DNA from: Mageeibacillus sp. UBA5734
Lineage (GTDB): Bacteria; Bacillota; Clostridia; Saccharofermentanales; UBA5734
Assembly: GCA_002419365.1 (NCBI GenBank)
Contig: DIGA01000067.1
Span: 24,335 to 88,334, forward strand
Length of the DNA: 64,000 bases
Reading direction: 5' to 3'
Shown: positions 35,725 through 45,192 of the stretch, piece after piece
How the letters are laid out: every line of letters starts with the position of its first letter
Position numbering within the stretch: position 1 is the first letter of the stretch
Notes under the pieces: generated by a model
Told to the model about the DNA's origin: nothing
Seen by the model: the letters and a program-made list of their open reading frames with translations, nothing else
Database searches by the model: none
Made by a program: the position numbers and the translations under genes

Positions 35725-36567
35725 TTACAGGCGGTTGAGAATTGCCGAGAGCAGGTCGATCATGCGGCCACTGGCCATCCGTCCGACCTCGAGAACCTCG
35801 CTGTGGCTGAGTGGCTGGCCGGAAAGCCCGGCCGCCAGATTGGTGATGCAGGACAGGCCCAGGACATTCATCGCGCAGTGGCGGGCCACGATGGCTTCCG
35901 GTACGGTCGACATGCCGGCGGCCGCTGCACCCAGCTGGCGCAGGAGGCGGATTTCGGCTGGTGTTTCGAACTGCGGCCCTTTGCAGAAACAATAGACGCC
36001 CTGGTGCAAGGTCTGGCCCAGGTCCCTGGCTGCCGCCTGAGTCAGGCTGATCAAGTTCTTGCTGTAGACCTCGGTCTGGTCAATGAAGCGCTCACCGAAA
36101 GGATCGAGATTCATGCCCCGCAGCGGCGATTCCATGAACAGGCTGATGTGGTCCGTGATCTGCATCAGGTCACCGGGTGCCATTCCCTCCCCCATGCCTC
36201 CGGCGGCATTGGTCAGGATCACGGTCTTGACGCCGAGTGTCGCCATGACGCGGATCGGAAAGGTCACTTCACTCATGGCATGGCCTTCGTAATAATGGAA
36301 ACGGCCCTGCATGACGGCAATGCGCCGGCTCCCCCACTGGCCAAGGTGCAGTTTGCCGGCATGTCCCGGTACCGTCGCCTGGGGAAAACCGGGAATCGTT
36401 TCATAGTCGATCACGGTAGCGGCGGCGACACGGTCAGCCAGGGCACCGAGACCGGAGCCCAGGATGAGAAGGCAGTCAATGGGACCCGGCGCTGATGCCG
36501 AAATGAAGGTTGCCGCTTGCTGGATCCGGGCCAGGTAGTCATCGCGCGTATTCTGTAATGCAGACAT
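35725..36567 (-). CDS. punA: Purine nucleoside phosphorylase, trimeric (6-oxopurine) type
   Basis: 280 aa from ATG 36567 (GGAGGAG upstream; the longer open frame runs antisense-free into secA only as shadow). Family motifs LILGSGLGALA, PGHAGKL, GRFHYYEG, TNAAGGM, KGPQFETPAEIR, GMSTVPEAIVARH and ITNLAAG. The Asn of ITN, equivalent to the residue that reads O6/N7 in human PNP, predicts inosine/guanosine and not adenosine or MTA specificity. First gene of the pnp-ahcY-mtaD cluster, 58 bp after secA. Confidence 0.93.
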   Translation of the reverse strand: MSALQNTRDDYLARIQQAATFISASAPGPIDCLLILGSGLGALADRVAAATVIDYETIPGFPQATVPGHAGKLHLGQWGSRRIAVMQGRFHYYEGHAMSEVTFPIRVMATLGVKTVILTNAAGGMGEGMAPGDLMQITDHISLFMESPLRGMNLDPFGERFIDQTEVYSKNLISLTQAAARDLGQTLHQGVYCFCKGPQFETPAEIRLLRQLGAAAAGMSTVPEAIVARHCAMNVLGLSCITNLAAGLSGQPLSHSEVLEVGRMASGRMIDLLSAILNRL

Positions 36568-36625
36568 ATCGGTCTTCTCCTCCATTTGATCTGGCTTTGA
36601 TCGGCTGCCTATGCCATCAGCCTGG

Positions 36626-39493
<2,868 letters not shown>

Positions 39494-39496
39494 GGA

Positions 39497-39805
39497 TCAG
39501 GTTCCTTTCACATCGGTGTCTGTTTCGAGCCGGTCCAGGACCAGCTTGTAGCCATCGGCGCCATATTCCAGGCAGCGGTTGACCCGGCTGATCGTGGCCG
39601 TGCTGACACCAGTCGTATCACAGATCTCGGTGTATGTTTTCCTGTGGCGCAGCATGCGCGCGACCTGGAGACGCTGGGCCAGCGATTTGATCTCCGAAAT
39701 GGTGCAGATATCCTCGAAAAAACGGTCGCACTCTGATTCATCCTCCAAGCTCAGGATGGCTTGATACAGGAAGTGTGTGTCCGAATCCTTGAATTTTTGC
39801 TTCAT
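39497..39805 (-). CDS. YerC/YecD family TrpR-related DNA-binding protein
   Basis: 102 aa from ATG 39805 (AGAGGTGG upstream). Helix-turn-helix of the TrpR/YerC family: LAQRLQVARMLRHRKTYTEICDTTGVSTATISRVNRCLEYGADGY, about residues 45-85. Regulated target unknown. Ends 3 bp before the secA start, so it is probably cotranscribed with secA. Confidence 0.9.
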   Translation of the reverse strand: MKQKFKDSDTHFLYQAILSLEDESECDRFFEDICTISEIKSLAQRLQVARMLRHRKTYTEICDTTGVSTATISRVNRCLEYGADGYKLVLDRLETDTDVKGT

Positions 39806-39901
39806 CTGGACCACCTCTCGGCTGGTTTGCTGCTCTGTTTCTTGAAGTACGTTCAAATGATACCGCAACCCTTTTGAAGATACAAGGCAACCATCCGGAA
39901 G

Positions 39902-40921
39902 CTAACGTGTGTCCGGCTGGCTGTCTTTAACGGCTGAAGACTGGCTGATTCCATACCGTTTGACCTCGAGGGAAACCCCCAGGCTGCGGGCTTTCTGGCC
40001 CAGATCTGACAAGGCCTCGTCCAGCCAAGTCTGGCTGCTATTCTCTGGAATGACGAGCAGAAGTCGGCGGGAATGGATCTCTGCGCCGGAGATGGCCAAA
40101 CTGGTTTCACCTCGTTTATAGTCGGCGCCGGAAAAGGAGGCCAGCAGATTCAGGCGCCTGACCACCGCCTGTGTCACTTCACGCCTGTCCTGATAAGTCG
40201 ACGCTTCCAGATCGATGCTGTGGATGGCTGTGGCCTCACTGTTGTGCCAGATCGCGATCACAGGAAAATCTTCCGGCAGATTGGCCTGGAACAACGCCCG
40301 GATGGCTTTGCCACGGGTAAAATTGTCCAGTGCCCAGATCGATGCGCCAGGCTCGTCTGGCTTGCTGTTTCCGGCGGTTTTGCTGCGACCAGGCCACACA
40401 GGGATCACGGAGCGGATGGTCATCCGAAAGGGATAGCCAGACCACGAGCTTTGCTGTGACACCAGGAGCCAGGCCCGATGCTTGTCGGATTCCCAAATGA
40501 TGTCGACGTGTGATGCATCGGCCAGTCCAGACCGTGTACCGTCCTGTTGCAGCCAATACTGGATCCGGGAGCGGGCAAAAACCTGCAAACCAGCCGTTTC
40601 TACCGCCCCCACCCATTCTGAGATCTCCTCCTCAACATCAGATTCGAGCGAAGGGATCCATGAGCCTAAGTCCGTTTTGTCCAGAATGAACGCTGCAAGG
40701 CTCGACTCCAGCCAACCCTGTCCGTGATGGAGCATCGGCAGGACCAGTGCAATTTCAGCGGCGGCCCGATCGACGGCACGGGTCAAATCGAGCTTGTCTT
40801 GTTCATGGACCAGACCATGGAGAAAGAGGGCGATTAAAAACAGGACCGGTGGTACGGCCAGGGCAGCCTCGAGGGCAATGCTTCCCTTTCTTGTCCTGGA
40901 CGAACGTCTATTGCAGCGCAT
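39902..40921 (-). CDS. TadE-like pilus assembly/pseudopilin protein
   Basis: About 339 aa. Basic N-terminus, then a TadE-type hydrophobic stretch with the glutamate of the prepilin-like motif (GSIALEAALAVPPVLFLIAL, residues about 13-32), followed by a long extracytoplasmic part without recognised domain. ATG 40921 has GGAGCTGT upstream and overlaps the preceding gene by 14 bp. Last of a three-gene Tad-like cluster. Product secretion and pilus role are inferred from the N-terminal motif only. Confidence 0.7.
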   Translation of the reverse strand: MRCNRRSSRTRKGSIALEAALAVPPVLFLIALFLHGLVHEQDKLDLTRAVDRAAAEIALVLPMLHHGQGWLESSLAAFILDKTDLGSWIPSLESDVEEEISEWVGAVETAGLQVFARSRIQYWLQQDGTRSGLADASHVDIIWESDKHRAWLLVSQQSSWSGYPFRMTIRSVIPVWPGRSKTAGNSKPDEPGASIWALDNFTRGKAIRALFQANLPEDFPVIAIWHNSEATAIHSIDLEASTYQDRREVTQAVVRRLNLLASFSGADYKRGETSLAISGAEIHSRRLLLVIPENSSQTWLDEALSDLGQKARSLGVSLEVKRYGISQSSAVKDSQPDTR

Positions 40922-42293
40922 AGGACAGCTCCATGACCATTCGAGACTGGTTGGCGAGGGACGATCTGGCGGGAGGTTGGACATAAAACTGGATACCGGC
41001 AGCATAATCCTGGGGGAATGTGCGCCGGATGCACCTGCTGATCCGCTCCAACAGCGTGTCAGAAGGCAGGATCCACAGCATCAGGCGCAGATGGTCGGCA
41101 TAGGAAACCACCAGTGGCTGATCCAGCAAAGACGGTGGAATCAAACGGATCGACTGGCCTGCGAGCAGCGCCGTCACGTCCTCATTGCCGCGGGCGATTG
41201 CCTGGACCAAGGCCAGGACATACGTGATGCTCTCCGGCTCGAGCACGACGCCGGTAGCCCCAGCCAGAATGGCCGCCAGTGTGACAGCCTGGGCACGCAG
41301 CAGGGCCATTTCATCTCCATCTGCCAGAAGGGCTGCCAGTTGGATGATGCTGCGGGCAGCGACCAGGCTTGTCTGAACCTTGCGCCGGGCAGTATCCGGA
41401 TCCTCTGTGCCCATGATGATTTGTTCGATTTCAGCCGGACGGGCCTGGGCCAGGTCCGTTAGATCCAGGCCACTGATGGTCGAGAGCGGTTCACGCTTGC
41501 CATCCTCCTGGCGCACCGTAACAGCAGAAGTCAGATAGGCCAGGCAATACTCAGCCAGGCCTGCCTTCTGCACCAGAGGCGCCTCGGGACCGGCTGCCAG
41601 AGCGTCCATCCAGCCCGTCAGGCCAGAGAGCCAGCGGGATCCATCGGGCAATGCCGCCAGAACGGAGCGCTGTCCTGCCAGTTCGCCGAGCCAGCCCAGT
41701 GTCTCTTCCAGAATCTCCAGCTTGTCTTGCTCCGTGACCTGGTCCAGGCTGTCCCGGACCAGGTCCGACAGTTGTCCAGCCAGATCCTCGTCCGGCAGGA
41801 CCGAATCGCCAGAAGCCGCGCCCCCTTCCTGCGTCCAGGCGTCGGTGATATCCCCCAGATCTGCCTGGGCCAGCCAACCCGATCCATCCGGCAATCCTGT
41901 CAACCGGTAAACCTGGTCCAGCCAGAGGACAGGCAGGCGGAGCTTCATGGTACGCGCAATCTGGCTTTCCAGAACGGCCTGGTCGAGCAAATCCGCAGCC
42001 ACCAACAGCCCTGCCGTCGAATCGGCAAACCGGTCCGGGACCAGGGTGCGAAAGACAGATATCTCAAAACTTTCTACGGGCACTCCAAACACACCAAATT
42101 GCTGGTAAAGGTCTGGATCGTAAGCGGCCAGGCTGGCTGACAACTGCTGCCGCATCGCCCGGACCAGTCCTGCCTCATCGTTGAAACGACGGGCAATCGC
42201 CAGACCTGTGGCAAAAACCAGTAAAAGAGGCAGGATGATGACAATCAGAAGCAGGCTGAGCGCACCGCGCCGGCACCGTACCGAAACGAGCAT
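40908..42293 (-). CDS. Tad-cluster secreted/membrane protein (TadG-like), unknown function
   Basis: 461 aa. A basic N-terminus precedes one membrane helix (LSLLLIVIILPLLLVFATGL, residues about 12-31); the rest is a large extracellular part rich in Leu, Ala and acidic residues with no cysteine clusters. The layout matches large pseudopilin-like or TadG-like proteins encoded beside TadE. ATG 42293 has GGAGGG 6 nt upstream. Start 12 bp after the 86-aa gene and 14-bp overlap with the TadE-like gene indicate one operon. Confidence 0.65.
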   Translation of the reverse strand: MLVSVRCRRGALSLLLIVIILPLLLVFATGLAIARRFNDEAGLVRAMRQQLSASLAAYDPDLYQQFGVFGVPVESFEISVFRTLVPDRFADSTAGLLVAADLLDQAVLESQIARTMKLRLPVLWLDQVYRLTGLPDGSGWLAQADLGDITDAWTQEGGAASGDSVLPDEDLAGQLSDLVRDSLDQVTEQDKLEILEETLGWLGELAGQRSVLAALPDGSRWLSGLTGWMDALAAGPEAPLVQKAGLAEYCLAYLTSAVTVRQEDGKREPLSTISGLDLTDLAQARPAEIEQIIMGTEDPDTARRKVQTSLVAARSIIQLAALLADGDEMALLRAQAVTLAAILAGATGVVLEPESITYVLALVQAIARGNEDVTALLAGQSIRLIPPSLLDQPLVVSYADHLRLMLWILPSDTLLERISRCIRRTFPQDYAAGIQFYVQPPARSSLANQSRMVMELSYALQ

Positions 42294-42305
42294 GACACCC
42301 TCCTC

Positions 42306-42566
42306 TCACCGTTCAACCAGGCCGATGATGTCTTCGGCCAGGGCCAGCCAGGCTACCACCAGTTGCGGGCTGGTCAGCAGGGCCGTGCGTTCATCCGCGG
42401 GGATCTGGTAAAGGGCCTCCAATGTCAGCTGGTCGTGCTGCTCAATCACATACTGCCTGGATGCCTGCTCATGTGCTTTCACAACGGGCAAGACCAGGCC
42501 CGTCGTCCCGGCCAGAGCCGAAAGTACGACGGGTACTACCAGTGCGGCCTGTAAACTCTGTGCCAT
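42306..42566 (-). CDS. Small TadE/pseudopilin-like protein (86 aa)
   Basis: 86 aa. N-terminus MAQSLQAALVVPVVLSALAG aligns with the TadE/pseudopilin hydrophobic segment but has Gln where the conserved Glu would be. A soluble helical tail follows. AGGGGGTG lies about 8 nt before ATG 42566. First gene of the cluster, directly behind the repeat element at 42624. Could be a minor pilin or a structural partner of the two larger proteins. Confidence 0.65.
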   Translation of the reverse strand: MAQSLQAALVVPVVLSALAGTTGLVLPVVKAHEQASRQYVIEQHDQLTLEALYQIPADERTALLTSPQLVVAWLALAEDIIGLVER

Positions 42567-42623
42567 AGCAAAACACCCCCTGGTGACAAGCGTACCAGAG
42601 GGTGTGAGATGAAATGGATAGAG

Positions 42624-42653
42624 TCATGCGACAAAACGCGACCAAATCCGACA
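42624..42653 (-). promoter_or_regulatory. Triple 10-bp direct repeat with Spo0A-box-like cores, upstream of the Tad-like cluster
   Basis: Coding-strand 10-mers TGTCGGATTT, GGTCGCGTTT and TGTCGCATGA in the same phase as the comM element. Ends 57 nt before the ATG at 42566. Confidence 0.6.
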
Positions 42654-42710
42654 AGGGCTGAAATCGCGCTGAGCTCTCAACAGGCTCGGCCAAAGGGTTT
42701 CAGGCGCGTT

Positions 42711-43439
42711 TCAGTGGGTGAGCACCTTCGACAAAAACTCTTTTGTCCGCGGATTCTGCGGATTTTCGAAGATATCTTTCGGGGTGCCTTCCTCAGCAAT
42801 CCGGCCTTCATCCATGAAAAACACCCGGCTCGCGACCCGGCGGGCAAAGCCCATCTCGTGAGTCACAACCACCATGGTCATGCCTTCCTCGGCCAACTCC
42901 TGCATGACATCGAGCACTTCACCAATCATTTCCGGATCGAGCGCTGATGTCGGTTCGTCAAAGAGCATGATCTCCGGATTCATGGCCAGGGCACGGGCAA
43001 TGGCGATGCGTTGCTTCTGGCCGCCGGACAATTTGATCGGGTAGACATCGGCCTTTTCCCTGAGACCAACCCGGTCGAGCAGGGCATAGGCCTTTTCCTT
43101 CGCCTGCTCAGCGGTCATCAGGCCGAGCGTCGTTGGCGCCAAGGTGATGTTTTCCAGCACGGTCAGATGCGGGAACAGATTGAAATGCTGGAAGACCATG
43201 CCCATTTTGGCCCTGACTTTGTTCAGGTCCACACCGGGGGCTGTGATTTCCTCGCCATCGACAATGATCGTGCCGGCAGTCGGCAAGTCAAGCATGTTCA
43301 GGCAGCGCAGGAAGGTGCTTTTACCCGAGCCTGAAGGGCCAATCACGGCGATCTTCTCGCCCTCATTGATGGTGGCATTGATGTCTTTGAGGACTTTGAC
43401 CTCAGCAAAATCCTTGTAGAGATTCTTAACGGTTATCAC
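42711..43439 (-). CDS. glnQ: Polar amino acid ABC transporter ATP-binding protein
   Basis: 242 aa. Walker A GPSGSGKST, Q-loop VFQHFNLFPH, signature LSGGQKQRIAIARALA, Walker B IMLFDEPTSALDPE, and the switch histidine VVVTHEMGFA. PAAT family (GlnQ/ArtM/HisP-like). The start is GTG 43439 with AAAGGAG about 12 nt upstream; overlaps the permease stop by 14 bp. Confidence 0.95.
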   Translation of the reverse strand: MITVKNLYKDFAEVKVLKDINATINEGEKIAVIGPSGSGKSTFLRCLNMLDLPTAGTIIVDGEEITAPGVDLNKVRAKMGMVFQHFNLFPHLTVLENITLAPTTLGLMTAEQAKEKAYALLDRVGLREKADVYPIKLSGGQKQRIAIARALAMNPEIMLFDEPTSALDPEMIGEVLDVMQELAEEGMTMVVVTHEMGFARRVASRVFFMDEGRIAEEGTPKDIFENPQNPRTKEFLSKVLTH

Positions 43440-44244
43440 TGCGGCGAAGTCTCCTTTCCAGACGGCCCACCAGATTCGTCAGACCGACGACCAGGGCCAG
43501 GTAAATCAGGGCAACAGCCAGGAGCGGCAGGAACGGATCGTACGTCTTGGCACGGATCATGTCGCCGGAACGCGTCAAATCAGCGACCGCAATGAAGGCG
43601 GCAACGGAGGTCTCCTTCAGGAGGGTGATCAGTTCGTTGAACAACGCCGGCAAAATGTTCTTGAAGGCCTGGGGCAAAATGATCTTTTTCATCGTCGTGG
43701 CATAGGGCAGGCCCAGGGTCCGGCCCGCTTCCATCTGGCCGCGATCGACCGCCAGGATACCTGCACGGATGATTTCAGCCACATAGGCGCCGCTGTTGAT
43801 CGAAAAGGCCAGGATCGCGACAAAAATCTTGTCAATGTTGACTGAGGCGAAGATCCCGTAATAGATGATCATCAGCTGGACAACCACAGGGGTGCCACGG
43901 ATCACGGTCAGGTAGATGTTGGTGAAGCGGGTCAGGAAGAAAATGTACTTGCCATTGCCTTCCAACACTTTGACCAGGGCCAGGAAAAGGCCAATAAACG
44001 TGCCAGCGATGACGGAAAACACTGTGATCTGGAGTGTGACCAGAAGGCCGTTGACCAGGAGCAGGTAGCGGTCGGCCTTGATGAAATCATTATAGAAGTT
44101 GGTCTGCAGCGTCTCCAGTACCGGAATCTGGAAACCCAGCCGGTCCTGGAAGGCGACCAGCAGGGAGATGGCCGCTACCAGAGCGAGGCCTGCGAGGGTC
44201 ATGATGGCGCCCCAGCGTTTGTACTTGATCTGGTCCGATGGCAT
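43426..44244 (-). CDS. Polar amino acid ABC transporter permease
   Basis: 272 aa from ATG 44244 (AGGAGG upstream). About five to six membrane helices and the permease EAA-type loop YVAEIIRAGILAVDRGQMEAGRTLGLPY. A single permease gene, so the transporter is probably a homodimer. Separated from the binding-protein gene by a strong terminator hairpin, which would lower its expression relative to the binding protein. Confidence 0.94.
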   Translation of the reverse strand: MPSDQIKYKRWGAIMTLAGLALVAAISLLVAFQDRLGFQIPVLETLQTNFYNDFIKADRYLLLVNGLLVTLQITVFSVIAGTFIGLFLALVKVLEGNGKYIFFLTRFTNIYLTVIRGTPVVVQLMIIYYGIFASVNIDKIFVAILAFSINSGAYVAEIIRAGILAVDRGQMEAGRTLGLPYATTMKKIILPQAFKNILPALFNELITLLKETSVAAFIAVADLTRSGDMIRAKTYDPFLPLLAVALIYLALVVGLTNLVGRLERRLRRSDNR

Positions 44245-44265
44245 GGTACACCGCCTCCTGACTGT

Positions 44266-44309
44266 AAAAAAGAGGCCGGTCCGGATCAATCATTCCGGAC
44301 CGGCCCTCT
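44266..44309 (-). terminator. Intrinsic terminator between the binding-protein and permease genes
   Basis: Minus-strand stem of about 15 bp (AGAGGGCCGGTCCGGA / TCCGGACCGGCCTCT) with an 8-nt loop and a run of T (plus-strand A-run 44266-44271). Expected to stop most transcripts after the binding protein, with read-through to permease and ATPase. Confidence 0.9.
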
Positions 44310-44322
44310 GGTTTGCCTATGT

Positions 44323-45105
44323 TTACTGGGCTTTGCGGACGAGAACAACCTGTGAAGCATCAAAGTAGGTCTCAGAAAAATCGACATTGACTTTGCGCTC
44401 GTCGGTCACGGTCATGCCGGCAGCGATGGCATTGATCTTGCCGCCATTGAGGGCCGGGATCAGTCCATCAAAGTCCATGTTCTCGACCACCAGTTCCATG
44501 TCGAGCTTCTTGGCGACTGCGGCCATGATATCGACGTCGACACCGACGACCTGGTTTTTGTCATCGAGGTATTCGAACGGCGGGAATCCGGCGCTGGTTC
44601 CCATGATCAGTTTACCGCCAGCAGCACCCGCATTGAGGTCCGGCAGGCTGCCAGTCTCTCCAGCATGGGCGTTGACCGAAGCTTCGAGGGCACCATTGGC
44701 CTTCATTTCAGCCAGGACTTCATTGACTTTGGCCAGCAGCTCGCTGTTGCCCTTGTCCACGGCGATGGCGTATTCTTCGGCATCGAAGCCAACATCGACG
44801 ATTTCGAGGTCTGCATTCTGCTTGGTGAAGACTTCCGCGGTGAAACGGTCTACGATGACGGCGTCGACCTTTTTCTGTTTCAGGGACTGGACAGCATCGA
44901 CGAAGAGCTTGAAGGCTTCGACCGACTTGGCTTTGACTTGTTCATTGGCGATGGTGTCACCGGTGGTCCCGAGCTGGGTACCGATCACTTTGCCATCGAG
45001 ATCAGCCTTGGTGGCGATTTTGACTTCTGCAGAGGCACAGGCAACCAGCGAGAAAGCCAGAACCAGAACAAGAACGAGAGCAGCTAAACGTGTGGTGAAT
45101 TTCAT
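44323..45105 (-). CDS. Amino-acid ABC transporter substrate-binding lipoprotein with circularly permuted lobes
   Basis: 260 aa. Signal peptide with lipobox LVAC (Cys23). Type II (GlnH-like) binding proteins normally begin with FPPFEY...AAGMTVTDER...SQVVLV and continue with ADLDGKVIGTQLGTTGD...AVIVD. Here the second lobe comes first (residues 34-145: ADLDGKVIG, GTTGDTIAN, DAVIVDRFTAEVF, EEYAIAVDKGN) and the first lobe last (165-258: GTSAGFPPFEYL, GLIPALNGGKINAIAAG, MTVTDERKVNVDFSETYFDA). A Gly/Ala/Asn-rich linker (146-164) joins the old ends. Expected ligand contacts (AAGMT, DER arginine, AVIVD aspartate) are retained, so binding is plausible. Confidence 0.92.
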   Translation of the reverse strand: MKFTTRLAALVLVLVLAFSLVACASAEVKIATKADLDGKVIGTQLGTTGDTIANEQVKAKSVEAFKLFVDAVQSLKQKKVDAVIVDRFTAEVFTKQNADLEIVDVGFDAEEYAIAVDKGNSELLAKVNEVLAEMKANGALEASVNAHAGETGSLPDLNAGAAGGKLIMGTSAGFPPFEYLDDKNQVVGVDVDIMAAVAKKLDMELVVENMDFDGLIPALNGGKINAIAAGMTVTDERKVNVDFSETYFDASQVVLVRKAQ

Positions 45106-45155
45106 GTCATGATCTCCATTCTTTCCTTTTTCAAGGGAATTTTATAATCAAAAGT

Positions 45156-45184
45156 ATTTTATACAGCAATCTAAATATTTATGC
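45156..45184 (-). promoter_or_regulatory. Promoter for the amino-acid transporter genes
   Basis: TTGCAT (45179-45184) and TATAAA (45156-45161) on the minus strand, 17-bp spacer; a second TTGCTG/TATAAA pair ends at 45139-45144, also with 17 bp. AT-rich in a GC-rich surrounding. No regulator site was recognised. Confidence 0.6.
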
Positions 45185-45192
45185 AAGAAAAA

